From Fibrobacter succinogenes (GTDB lineage: Bacteria > Fibrobacterota > Fibrobacteria > Fibrobacterales > Fibrobacteraceae), in contig NZ_CACZDK010000007.1 in the NCBI RefSeq assembly GCF_902779965.1, positions 62,001 to 126,000 on the forward strand: DNA of 64,000 bases, given 5' to 3'. Shown piece by piece: positions 51,136-60,061 of the stretch. The notes under the pieces were generated by a model that was not told the DNA's origin, searched no databases, and was given only the letters and a program-made list of their open reading frames with translations. Every line of letters starts with the position of its first letter. Within the stretch, counting starts at the first letter, position 1. The translations under genes were made by a program, and so were the position numbers.

Positions 51136-52656
51136 ATGAAGAAAATGTTTCTTGCTAGCTGCCTGCTTGCGGCATCCGTGTTCGCAGCACCGTCGGCAGA
51201 AGATGTTAAGGCTGCAACCGAAAAACCGGCAGTAGAAGCTAAAGCTGCCGTAACTAAGGCTAAGGCCGTAACGGCAAAGAAAAAAGCAAAAGTTGAAAAG
51301 GCCAAGGAAGACGCAACCAAAGCCGCTACCGACGTAAAGGCTGCCGCAGCAGATGCAAAGGCAACCGCAGTAGCCGCTCCGGAAGCCGCCAAGGCCGAAG
51401 CAACTGCCGCAGTCGAAGCAACAGCAGCAGAAGCAAAGGCCGCCGCCGAACCGATTATTCCAGCAATTGCACCGGAAGCTCCGAAGGCTGAAACCGCTCC
51501 GGTTGCCGAAGTCAAGGCTCCAGAAGCCCCTGTCGCCGTAACACCGGTACCCGCTCCAGTTGTAGAACAAGCTCCGGTCGCCGAAACAGCACCTGTTGCA
51601 GAACCCGCTCCGGCTGTAGAAGTTCCGGCTGAAGCCCCGGCAGAAATTGCCGCCACAGAACCGGCTTCTACAACATCCCGCAAGAAAAAGAAAATGATCG
51701 AAAACGCCGTTTTCACGGTTAATGAAATTGATTTCGATATCAACGCAGACTTCGAACTCGAAGCCGGCAAGGTTTTCTGGACCTCCGAAGATGACGAAAA
51801 TTCGGACAACCTCGAAAAGTGGAGCGGCCAGGCCAACTTTGCCATCCTCGCCGAAACAAAAGACTTTAAGGGCAAGCTTGCCCTCGCCTTCTACCCCGGC
51901 GACTTGAAGACCGACAACGTCCACCATGATATGAGCTCCGCCGAAGACTACTTCTCTCTCGATGAAGCATGGGCTCAGCAGAGCAAGGGCCGCTTCAGCT
52001 TCAAACTCGGTCGTTGGGACAACACCGATAAGAACGGCGATTACTTCGGTGGCTACATCGATGGTTACAAGAACGGATTCCTTTCCACTCAGGACCCGGA
52101 AAACCAGCTTGAATTCGGCATCATCGCGAACGAAAACTTGGACGTTTCCATCTCCTTTATCAGCAAAGCAACCTACCTCAACAAGGGTGACCTCCGCCTT
52201 GCGTTCAACTTCCACGACCTTCCGAGTCTCGAATTGTTCGACATCCAGCTCGCTTACCGTAGCAATGTCTTCGACAAAGTTCACGACAGCGATGTTGACG
52301 TTTTCCACAACGCATCCTTGAAGGTCCGCGCTCCAATTATCCCGAACTTCCTCACTGCATTCGGTGAAGTCGCCCTCATGGATATGTCGAACGACCTCGT
52401 CGCTCCGCTCACCGGTGGTGTCGAAATGAACTTCAAGACAGTCGATCGCGTGATTCTCGAAGCAGAATACGTTTACAATCGTCATAACCACAGCGACTTT
52501 ATTGGTAGCAAGACGAAGCATGTCAAGGATGTTCTCGGAGCTCTTTATCTCGAAAAGGCTCTTACGGACCGTTTCTCGCTCTCCGCTGGCTTCCACAGCT
52601 ATGGTGCATCTAAAGACTTCATGCTCTCCGGCAACTTGATTGGTAGAATAAACTAA
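51136..52656 (+). CDS. Porin-like outer-membrane protein with an Ala/Pro/Lys-rich linker
   Basis: This 506-residue protein has a signal peptide (MKKMFLASCLLAASVFA), then about 160 residues of Ala, Lys, Glu, Pro and Val low complexity (about 20-180) that should be coiled coil and extended linker, a KKKK break, and a 320-residue beta-rich domain with strands rich in aromatic residues and loops rich in Asp/Asn/Gly (KLGRWDNTDKNGDYFGGY). The last residues (SGNLIGRIN) do not end in Phe. It resembles a porin of the phosphate-selective or carbohydrate type with a periplasmic anchor that could bind peptidoglycan, but that is inference. AAGGAG is ideal. Confidence 0.65.
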   Translation: MKKMFLASCLLAASVFAAPSAEDVKAATEKPAVEAKAAVTKAKAVTAKKKAKVEKAKEDATKAATDVKAAAADAKATAVAAPEAAKAEATAAVEATAAEAKAAAEPIIPAIAPEAPKAETAPVAEVKAPEAPVAVTPVPAPVVEQAPVAETAPVAEPAPAVEVPAEAPAEIAATEPASTTSRKKKKMIENAVFTVNEIDFDINADFELEAGKVFWTSEDDENSDNLEKWSGQANFAILAETKDFKGKLALAFYPGDLKTDNVHHDMSSAEDYFSLDEAWAQQSKGRFSFKLGRWDNTDKNGDYFGGYIDGYKNGFLSTQDPENQLEFGIIANENLDVSISFISKATYLNKGDLRLAFNFHDLPSLELFDIQLAYRSNVFDKVHDSDVDVFHNASLKVRAPIIPNFLTAFGEVALMDMSNDLVAPLTGGVEMNFKTVDRVILEAEYVYNRHNHSDFIGSKTKHVKDVLGALYLEKALTDRFSLSAGFHSYGASKDFMLSGNLIGRIN

Positions 52657-52716
52657 GGAGACCGCTCGGCTCTATCGCAAAATAGAACCGACGTCTTCGC
52701 CTCGCTCTCGCCATCA

Positions 52717-52737
52717 CGCCCCGTTAAGACGGGGCGC
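52717..52737. other. GCCCCGT/ACGGGGC inverted repeat
   Basis: A perfect 7 bp inverted repeat with a four-base loop and no T run, 60 bases after the porin-like gene. Confidence 0.4.
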
Positions 52738-52776
52738 TTATGGCTCACAGAAGTCAAAAAAAAATTGACTATACAA

Positions 52777-52811
52777 AAAAATCCTGCGATGAACTCGCAG
52801 GATTTTTTTTG
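52777..52811. terminator. Bidirectional terminator between convergent genes
   Basis: ATCCTGCGA / TCGCAGGAT stem with a five-base loop, A run on the left and T run on the right, so it works for the porin-like gene and for the minus-strand gene that ends at 52860. Confidence 0.85.
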
Positions 52812-52817
52812 CAATTA

Positions 52818-52848
52818 CAGCCTACTGTCTACTGCCGACTGATAACTG
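52818..52848 (-). repeat. Heptad array (CTACTGT/CTACTGC units on plus)
   Basis: Units CTACTGT, CTACTGC, CGACTGA, TAACTGC at 7-base spacing, between the terminator and the gene at 52860. Confidence 0.75.
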
Positions 52849-52859
52849 CGGCGAAGCCG

Positions 52860-53057
52860 CTAGAAGCCTTTGCGTTCCAAGTCGAGCAAAAGCGCCTGGA
52901 GAGATTCTTCGACCGAAGCACGGAAGCTATTCGATCCAAGGCTGCAACTTGCAACGACTTCGTTACCGGAAGAAATTCGAATGACATCAAAGCCATTTTC
53001 GGATGTAAAGCAGACAGTCAAACCTTTATTCAGAGCTTTTTCGAGTAAATCGCGCAT
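52860..53057 (-). CDS. 65-residue cytoplasmic protein
   Basis: MRDLLEKALNKGLTVCFTS, then FDVIRISSGNEVVASCSLG, ending LLLDLERKGF: a compact alpha/beta pattern like a small regulator or nucleic-acid binding domain. A perfect AAAGGAG 7 bases before the ATG at 53057 decides the start; 28 codons further upstream in frame have no such site. No family recognised. Confidence 0.65.
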   Translation of the reverse strand: MRDLLEKALNKGLTVCFTSENGFDVIRISSGNEVVASCSLGSNSFRASVEESLQALLLDLERKGF

Positions 53058-53198
53058 AGCGACTCCTTTAATGAGATGTTCAAAAAACTTGGGTTGGCGC
53101 ACCAACAAACTTAAACTAGGCTTTTTTACCCCAAAAAACAAGCAAATAATTTTGAAATTAGCTTATTTCTTTGTATTTTATGAATGCAGGGGGATATT

Positions 53199-53954
53199 AT
53201 GTTCGACTTTCATATTCATTTGGCACGATTACCCCATCCAAAGCAACTGACGCAGCAGCTTTGCAATGAAAACTATGACTTTATTGCAGTCGCCTGCGAA
53301 CCATGGGAATGGGAAGAGGTCGCTCAGCTCAAAAAAGAATTTTCAACAGAAATCAAGCCTTTTAAGGCTGCTTACGGCATCCATCCGATGCTTGCATGGC
53401 AGGCAAACGACAAAATGTTTGCGGAATTGCGCGACTATTTGGAAAAAGATAAGATCGCCATGGTCGGCGAAGCGGGGATCGATAAGAGGTATCCAGGCTA
53501 TGAAGACGGAACCCAAGACCGAATTTTCTTAGCACAAGCCGAACTCGCCCTGGAACTCAAACGAGATTTGCAAATCCATTGCGTTGGGGATTACATGCGG
53601 GTGTTAAAGCTTCTGACAGAAGCTGGCTTTCCGCAAGATGTTTCACAAAGTCTAGATGCAGGACATTTGCACGTCTTGTCACGACTTCAAGAAGCTCCGC
53701 GCCCAATTTTCCACAGATTCGGCGGTGATACAAATTTCGTAAAAAAATCGCTCCCCTTCGGAGCGCTCTATTCACTACACGAAGAAAGTTTCCGCAAAAA
53801 ATCGACTGCGGCAGCCATCCCGCATATACCGCAAGAACGCGTGTTCTTTGAAACCGATGCTGATGAATCTTTTTTGGATCCCAAAGAACTCGTTGACTCT
53901 CTCGAAAACCGTCTGGAATCAGTTCGGCTCGCCTACGCCAAGTGCCGTGAGTAA
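53199..53954 (+). CDS. TatD-family metal-dependent hydrolase
   Basis: This 251-residue protein begins MFDFHIHLARLP, with the HxH metal site (FHIH), and continues GIHPMLAW, GEAGIDKRYP, QIHCVG and ETDADESFL, all metal ligands of the TatD amidohydrolase group (3'-5' exonuclease or other phosphodiesterase). AGGGGG fixes the ATG at 53199. It overlaps the 3' end of mfd, on the other strand, by 36 bases. Confidence 0.85.
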   Translation: MFDFHIHLARLPHPKQLTQQLCNENYDFIAVACEPWEWEEVAQLKKEFSTEIKPFKAAYGIHPMLAWQANDKMFAELRDYLEKDKIAMVGEAGIDKRYPGYEDGTQDRIFLAQAELALELKRDLQIHCVGDYMRVLKLLTEAGFPQDVSQSLDAGHLHVLSRLQEAPRPIFHRFGGDTNFVKKSLPFGALYSLHEESFRKKSTAAAIPHIPQERVFFETDADESFLDPKELVDSLENRLESVRLAYAKCRE

Positions 53955-56900
53955 CGGGTCTGCGGACCGTATAGTCGCCGCCTGAACTTGAATATTGGCG
54001 AACGCTCGGAACACTTCGAGCGTCTTTTTTGCCATTTCCACGGGAGTCCCGCGGCCGACTTCGAATACGGCCTGCAACGGCGACATACCCAAGTAACGCA
54101 TGCCACAAGTGCAAAGGCTGCTGATTTCGCCAAGCACGCGCGGATCTGGCGACGGCGTTTCTGCAAATGTCGCCACAATAACGCCCTTGCGGAGCGCTAG
54201 CCCCTGGATACGCAAACGGCCCGCCAATAGACCCAGTTCGGTCACGAGCAAAAGCATCTTCGCGGGTGTGGGCACAGGGCCAAAGCGGTCCTGCAGTTCG
54301 CTTTCGATGTTCTGCACATCCGCCTGCGATGTGATACGTGCAATGCGCTGATACAGCGAGATTCTCGTAAGGCCATCTTCCACGTAATCTTCGGGGAGGT
54401 AAGCATCCACACCGATTTCCACACGGGGTTGTATCGGCTTTTCAAGAGCGCCACCGCGGAGCATTTCCACCGCTTCACGCACCAAACGCACATACGTTTC
54501 AAAGCCGACTTCGGCAATAAAACCATGTTGTTCCTGACCGAGCAGGTTCCCTGCACCGCGAATTTCAAGGTCGCGCATGGCAAGCTGGTAGCCACTGCCG
54601 AGGTCGGTAAACTGCTCCAAAGCCTTGAGACGGCGCATAGATTCCTGCGAGATTTCGCCACGCTGCGGAATAACGAGAAACGCCTTTGCCAAAACGCTAC
54701 TGCGACCCACACGGCCACGCATCTGGTAAAGCTGGCTAATGCCAAAGTGGTGCGCATTCATGATGATAATCGTGTTCGCGTTCGGCACATCCAAGCCAGA
54801 TTCAATAATGCTTGTACTCACGAGAATATCGAATTTGCGAGAAAGGAAAGCATCCATCACGCGTTCAAGCTCATGGTCTTCCATCTGCCCATGCGCCACA
54901 GCAACTTTCGCATCAGGAGCCATCGCTTCAATATCTTCGGCGAGCTTTGTAATCGTTTGCACGCGGTCATTCACCACGAACACCTGGCCGCCACGAGCGA
55001 GTTCATCAAGAATTGCATTTTTCAAGACTTCGTCATCGCGCTGCATCAGCTTGGTTTCGACCGGCAAGCGATTGATGGGCGGCGTATTGATGAGCGAAAT
55101 ATCGCGAACGCCCGTCATGCTCAAGTGCAGCGAACGCGGAATAGGCGTGGCACTCATGCTGAGCGTATCAACAGCAAGGCGGAGCTGGCGGAGTTTTTCT
55201 TTTTGCTTCACGCCGAACTTTTGCTCTTCATCAATAATCAAAAGTCCGAGGTCTTTGAATTCACTCTTGTTTGACAAAAGCGCATGCGTTCCGATAACGA
55301 TGTTCACCGTGCCGGCAGCGATTTCCTTGAAAATTTCCTTCTTTTCCTTCGCGCTCTTGTAGCGGTTCATCAAGGCGATGTTGACCGGGTAAGCAGCAAA
55401 GCGCTCGCAGAAGTTTTCGTAATGTTGCGCCGCAAGAATCGTCGTCGGCACGAGAATAGCCACCTGCTTGTTGGAGGCAATGCACTTGAACGCCGCACGC
55501 ATGGCAACTTCCGTCTTTCCAAAACCCACGTCACCACAAATGAGGCGGTCCATCGGGCGACGGCTTTCCATATCGCGTTTGATGTCGGCAGTAGCGCGCA
55601 ACTGGTCCGGAGTCGGATCGTATTCGAAGGATTCCTCGAATTCTTTTTGCATGTTGCCATCGGGCGGGAAACCGAAACCTTCGACGAGTTCGCGTTTCGC
55701 ATAAAGTTCCACAAGGTCACGCGCAATCTTGATGACCTTTTCCTTGACGCGCTTCTTGATGTTTTCCCAAGTTTTGCTGCCGAGGCGGTCGAGCTTCGTT
55801 TCCACATCGTCCGAACGGTCGAGGCGTTCAATCTTTTGCAAGTCCGACACCGGGAACTTCAAACGGTCGCCGCCATCGTATTCCAGCAACGCGCAGTCGA
55901 CCATACCGCCATTCACTTCCACACGGACAAGGCCCAAGTAGCGGCCAATGCCGTGGTCTTCGTGCGCCACGAGGTCACCGCGATTGAGCGATTCCACCAT
56001 CAACGCATTCGTCACCGAGCCCGCAATCTTGTGCTTACGAGCCTTGTTCGCATGGCGGTTTAAAATTCTTGATTCCGTGAGGAATGCGACATTATCGTCT
56101 TCGAGCCAAAAGCCTTCGCTCAAGTTTCCGATAAAATAATCTTCGACCGGCAAGCCATCAAAAATTTCACGCAAGCGGTTCACGCCGCCAAGCGTCTGCG
56201 CCATCACATAAACGCGGCCGCCCTTATCATAAAATTCTTCAATTTCTTTGGCAACCGCGTCCGTACCATTCGACGTAAAGTCTTGCGGACGCATGTGCAT
56301 TTCATGCCAGTTGCCATCATCGACTTTGACACGCGTCATATCGAGCGACGCACGACCTACGAACAAACGCGAAAGTTCACCTATTTTGAACCACAGTTCG
56401 TTCGGCGGAGCCATTCCCGGATCCGTCACACGGGCTTCGTCGTAAGCACCGCGGAATGCGCCATACATCTTCGAAGCAGTTTCCGAAAGCAACGAAAGTT
56501 CTTCAAAGACAAGCGATGCACGCGGCATGTAATCCAAGAGACTTGCCACCAAACGCTGGTGATGCGGACGATGCCACCAAAGCGATTCTGCAGAACATTC
56601 CTCACCCGCCATCACCGATTCCGGCACCGTAAATTCACCCATCGGGAAAAACTCGATATGCGTCATCTGCTCCAACGAACGCTGCGAGAAAATATCAAAC
56701 GCACGGATGGATTCAATCTCGTCGCCGTAAAATTCAATACGAATCGGATGCGGATAAAGCAAGCAGTTCACATCGACAATGCAACCACGAATCGAAAACT
56801 CGCCCACGCCGCTCACCATCGGTTGTTCCGTAAAGCCATGATCAAGGAACCACGGGCGCAAAGACGAAGGCTCCAGCTGATCACCAACGCGAAGCGTATG

Positions 56901-57317
56901 CACCTGGCGCATGATTTCGCCCGGCTCCGGGAGTTTCATCAAGAAGGCATCAAGCGGACAAACGACGACAAATGGCTTTTCTGTATGCGAAACATCGCGG
57001 AAGAACTTCAGACGTTCTTCAAGCACGCCCTCGAACGGCACCTTGATTTCGTAAGGTTTCAAGCCGAGCGACGGGAAAAAGCGAACAAACTCCTCGCCCA
57101 CCATGCTTTCGAGATTCTCGACCCAAACTTCGGCACTGCGGTAATCTTTCGCAATCACCAGAATGTTCTGCGGGCTTTTCAAGAATCGGTTTGCAACCAT
57201 CATCGAGGCAAGCGGAACCGATGCGCCATTGACGTGAATGGCCTCGTTATCAGCATTTTCAAAAAGCGAAATCGCAGGGAACGAATTTTCTTGAAGGAAT
57301 TCCGAAATGGTAAGCAT
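53919..57317 (-). CDS. mfd: Transcription-repair coupling factor
   Basis: This 1132-residue translocase displaces RNA polymerase stalled at lesions and recruits UvrA. It has a UvrB-like N-terminal part (about 1-330), the polymerase-interacting domain (DLVAHEDHGIGRYLGLVRV, near 460), RecG-like helicase motor domains with Walker A GDVGFGKTEVAMRAAF, IDEEQKFGVKQKEKL and SATPIPRSLHLS, and a C-terminal regulatory domain (about 950-1132). All key motifs are intact. It overlaps the convergent tatD gene. No other repair gene is close. Confidence 0.95.
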   Translation of the reverse strand: MLTISEFLQENSFPAISLFENADNEAIHVNGASVPLASMMVANRFLKSPQNILVIAKDYRSAEVWVENLESMVGEEFVRFFPSLGLKPYEIKVPFEGVLEERLKFFRDVSHTEKPFVVVCPLDAFLMKLPEPGEIMRQVHTLRVGDQLEPSSLRPWFLDHGFTEQPMVSGVGEFSIRGCIVDVNCLLYPHPIRIEFYGDEIESIRAFDIFSQRSLEQMTHIEFFPMGEFTVPESVMAGEECSAESLWWHRPHHQRLVASLLDYMPRASLVFEELSLLSETASKMYGAFRGAYDEARVTDPGMAPPNELWFKIGELSRLFVGRASLDMTRVKVDDGNWHEMHMRPQDFTSNGTDAVAKEIEEFYDKGGRVYVMAQTLGGVNRLREIFDGLPVEDYFIGNLSEGFWLEDDNVAFLTESRILNRHANKARKHKIAGSVTNALMVESLNRGDLVAHEDHGIGRYLGLVRVEVNGGMVDCALLEYDGGDRLKFPVSDLQKIERLDRSDDVETKLDRLGSKTWENIKKRVKEKVIKIARDLVELYAKRELVEGFGFPPDGNMQKEFEESFEYDPTPDQLRATADIKRDMESRRPMDRLICGDVGFGKTEVAMRAAFKCIASNKQVAILVPTTILAAQHYENFCERFAAYPVNIALMNRYKSAKEKKEIFKEIAAGTVNIVIGTHALLSNKSEFKDLGLLIIDEEQKFGVKQKEKLRQLRLAVDTLSMSATPIPRSLHLSMTGVRDISLINTPPINRLPVETKLMQRDDEVLKNAILDELARGGQVFVVNDRVQTITKLAEDIEAMAPDAKVAVAHGQMEDHELERVMDAFLSRKFDILVSTSIIESGLDVPNANTIIIMNAHHFGISQLYQMRGRVGRSSVLAKAFLVIPQRGEISQESMRRLKALEQFTDLGSGYQLAMRDLEIRGAGNLLGQEQHGFIAEVGFETYVRLVREAVEMLRGGALEKPIQPRVEIGVDAYLPEDYVEDGLTRISLYQRIARITSQADVQNIESELQDRFGPVPTPAKMLLLVTELGLLAGRLRIQGLALRKGVIVATFAETPSPDPRVLGEISSLCTCGMRYLGMSPLQAVFEVGRGTPVEMAKKTLEVFRAFANIQVQAATIRSADPLLTALGVGEPN

Positions 57318-57451
57318 AAAGGGAAATGTAGAAAAAAAATCGGCCTACCATCCGAAACAAATATTGCAATTCAAAAAAGTAGATTATACACTACGGATAA
57401 TTGCAGACGAACAACAATTATTGTATATTACTATATGTAAGGTCATAAAAA

Positions 57452-57709
57452 ATGGACGCAATAAGCAACATAAAAAAAAATTACGATTTCTTCATGAAAA
57501 ATCTTGAAACCCTTTACGCAAAGTATAAGGGTAAATTTCTTGTCTTGAAAGATGAAAACGTAGAGTCTGCCCATGACGATCTTGCATCTGCATACAAGCA
57601 CGCAATATCAAAATTTAAACTGGGAGAATTTTCAATACAGGAATGCAAGTCCAACAAACGTGAAGGCTACATCGAAGTTTTCAACTCCAGTTGCGTGAGG
57701 TTTGAATAA
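57452..57709 (+). CDS. Small hypothetical protein coupled to a retropepsin-like protease
   Basis: This encodes 85 residues (MDAISNIKKNYDFFMKNLE...SSCVRFE) with a charged helical start and a mixed C-terminal half. TAAGG is upstream. Its TAA stop overlaps the first codon (ATA) of the protease frame as ATAA, indicating coupled translation. No family recognised. Confidence 0.55.
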   Translation: MDAISNIKKNYDFFMKNLETLYAKYKGKFLVLKDENVESAHDDLASAYKHAISKFKLGEFSIQECKSNKREGYIEVFNSSCVRFE

Positions 57710-58158
57710 AGGCTTCATTCACAACAACCTGCCCAGGTATCGCAGACTGCCTTAGAAATGAAGTCGGAGTAAAAGATCCTGCATCCCTAAACGATAAAAA
57801 ATTCATAGCATTGTGGGACACCGGAGCTACAAATTGTGTTATCACAAAAAATGTCGCACTTAGTCTTGGTCTTGTCCCCATCGGCCAAACAGAGACTCTT
57901 GGAGTCAATGGATCTGCAATTGTTCAAGTATATATTATTGAAATAACGCTCCCAAACGGAATAAAAATTTTACGGCAAGTCACAGAAGGTATTTCTAGCG
58001 GAACATGGGATGTTCTTATTGGCATGGATGTAATTACAATGGGTGATTTTTGCGTTTCAAACTTCAACGGAGTAACAACATTCTCTTTCAGAGTCCCTTC
58101 CGAAGGTAAAACGGATTACGTTCAAATTGATTTGGCTAAACAAAGTACAACAGCATAA
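57706..58158 (+). CDS. Retropepsin-like aspartic protease with an apparent ATA start
   Basis: This 150-residue single-domain protein contains ALWDTGATNCVITKNVA, where DTGAT is the catalytic Asp motif, then LGVNGSAIVQVYIIEI and WDVLIGMDVITMGDFC, matching bacterial retropepsin-like proteins, which are about this size and have about 35 residues before DTG. That length is met only if translation begins at the ATA at 57706; the only later candidate, a TTG at 57811, would remove it. GTGAGG lies 6 bases upstream. The ATAA overlap with the preceding TAA stop looks like an ATGA overlap changed by one base. A sequencing error or pseudogene is possible. Confidence 0.6.
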   Translation: MKASFTTTCPGIADCLRNEVGVKDPASLNDKKFIALWDTGATNCVITKNVALSLGLVPIGQTETLGVNGSAIVQVYIIEITLPNGIKILRQVTEGISSGTWDVLIGMDVITMGDFCVSNFNGVTTFSFRVPSEGKTDYVQIDLAKQSTTA

Positions 58159-58307
58159 TTTGAAACAAACTGTCACCACAATTCCAATCCAAAATAAAAT
58201 CAGCACAAGAGAAAAATGTTTTTACATTTTTCTTAGCTATTATTATTAATAGAAATTCTCCATTTTTTGTATTTTGCGGTTGTGATTATTAACGATTGGG
58301 TTTTGGA

Positions 58308-59921
58308 ATGAAAAAGAAGTTTATTGTCATTTTCGGGCTAGTTTGTTTAGCCGTATTGTTGTTCTTCGTTTTTAAAAACGATAACGTGCAAGTCGTTCAC
58401 GATAAAAATATAGCTAGCGTTTCCAATAATACAGCAAGCACCTCTGACAGCACGGTTCCAAAAACCAAGACCATGTATCGAATTTTAGAGTTTAATGGTG
58501 ACACCACTGTGTGGGATTCTGCCGACTGTGTTATTCGCGATTCTTCTTTTTCGTGCAAAAAAGAGGTCGTACATGATTTTTCTGATATAGAAAAGTGGCT
58601 TGAAGGGACAATATACGGTAATAAATCTCCTTCTATATCCCAAGCGCGAAAATTTAATACAAAACTTCAAAAAAAGCAAAAGATTATTTATAAAGATTTA
58701 AACTTCGGTAAAGACGCCATCGTCAATTACATTCCAATCGCAGATATTCCAGCATTCGACCGAAACAATGTCGCACATTTTTTTTCTTATATATCAGGAG
58801 ACCCGTGCTCCAAACTTTTAACATTCCGTTCAAATTATAAAATTGAGGCAATTGGACTTCCTGATTATTTTAAATGGGAAGAATATAAAGCACGGGAATG
58901 CCTTAATAATCCAGATATATTTATTAAGAAAAACTCGGCAGGGCAAAATACATGCATAAATAAATGCACAGTTTTAACAGATGTATTAACAGATTTATCG
59001 AAATCACCGAAAGATTTGAAGCTTATTCATCCAACTAATAACATCTCAAATCGGCCAAGACGGGTCGTTGTTAATGTCCGTTATCTACCCCAAAAAAAAG
59101 AAATCTATGAATACAAACTACTTAATACATCAATCCTATATAAAGACACTACTTTTTCGTGGAAACTTGTCTATAAAGATCAATACGGTCGCGGCGACAC
59201 GCTAGATATCACGACAAAATTCGAAGCAACCCCAAATTACACTCCCGCAAAGTGCTACGATTCCGCAAATGAAATAGGTTCAACAAAAGACACTCTCTTT
59301 TATCGTATTCTTGATTTTAGAGGGGATACTACTATTTGGCATCCTTCTGATTGTAAAATTTTCGGTAATCGGTTTTCATGCGTTCGTAGATTATCAGCAC
59401 CCAAGGGCGAACAATGCAATAATCCTTACCACAAAGAGAATTCACCGAAAGCATCTTATAAAAATCTGAACTTTGGAAAAGAAGCTATCACAAACTACAT
59501 TCCTGTAGCAAACATTCCCGAATTCAATCGCGACTCCGTGGCAAAAGTCTTTTCTATTTTGCCAAGCACATCCTGTTCTGCATTGCTAACGTTCAAATCC
59601 AATTACAGTATAGAACCCATCGGACTACCTAACGATTTCGAATGGCGAAGAGACTTTCCGAAAGCAGTCGTTAAAGAGATTTCTAAAAAGAAAAAAATGT
59701 GCACCCTAGAATATCGGAAAGCTTCAAAACGTCCCGATCCCTACGAAGAATACCATAACGTCATTTTCGAAGAATTGCCCGAAAAAGCCCGTATTTACAG
59801 CTACCAACTTTTCAACAAGTCGCTTAGATCTTACAATGACTCAACCATTAAATGGAAACTTGTCTATAAAGACCAATACGGTCGCGGTGACACGCTGGAT
59901 ATAACAACGAAATTCGAATGA
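58308..59921 (+). CDS. Membrane-anchored protein with two homologous halves
   Basis: This 537-residue protein has an N-terminal anchor (FIVIFGLVCLAVLLFFVF) and two repeats. Unit 1 opens MYRILEFNGDTTVWDSADC and unit 2 LFYRILDFRGDTTIWHPSDC; both contain YKNLNFGK(D/E)AI.NYIP.A.IP, then SC..LLTF.SNY.IE.IGLP, and both close with WKLVYKDQYGRGDTLDITTK. The last 19 residues of the units are nearly identical at protein and DNA level, a sign of recent duplication or gene conversion. AT-rich composition. ATG at 58308 is preferred over TTG at 58296. Family unknown; probably an extracytoplasmic protein. Confidence 0.6.
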   Translation: MKKKFIVIFGLVCLAVLLFFVFKNDNVQVVHDKNIASVSNNTASTSDSTVPKTKTMYRILEFNGDTTVWDSADCVIRDSSFSCKKEVVHDFSDIEKWLEGTIYGNKSPSISQARKFNTKLQKKQKIIYKDLNFGKDAIVNYIPIADIPAFDRNNVAHFFSYISGDPCSKLLTFRSNYKIEAIGLPDYFKWEEYKARECLNNPDIFIKKNSAGQNTCINKCTVLTDVLTDLSKSPKDLKLIHPTNNISNRPRRVVVNVRYLPQKKEIYEYKLLNTSILYKDTTFSWKLVYKDQYGRGDTLDITTKFEATPNYTPAKCYDSANEIGSTKDTLFYRILDFRGDTTIWHPSDCKIFGNRFSCVRRLSAPKGEQCNNPYHKENSPKASYKNLNFGKEAITNYIPVANIPEFNRDSVAKVFSILPSTSCSALLTFKSNYSIEPIGLPNDFEWRRDFPKAVVKEISKKKKMCTLEYRKASKRPDPYEEYHNVIFEELPEKARIYSYQLFNKSLRSYNDSTIKWKLVYKDQYGRGDTLDITTKFE

Positions 59922-60061
59922 AAGGCTAAAAAATCTCCCTTTTCCCCACCACGCTTTACAATTCTTGAAATATTGAGCTATCTTTATATCGTCAAAAAGC
60001 AAAGAGGTTTTTGGCACGCACGACGCAACTTCGACATGAAGACGCCACACGTGCAGATATT

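Noticed and set aside
51115-52596. Minus-strand frame with Gly/Cys/Phe-rich repeats opposite the porin-like gene
   Set aside because: The composition is the reverse complement of the Ala/Pro/Lys-rich linker; the plus-strand gene has the signal peptide and ribosome site.
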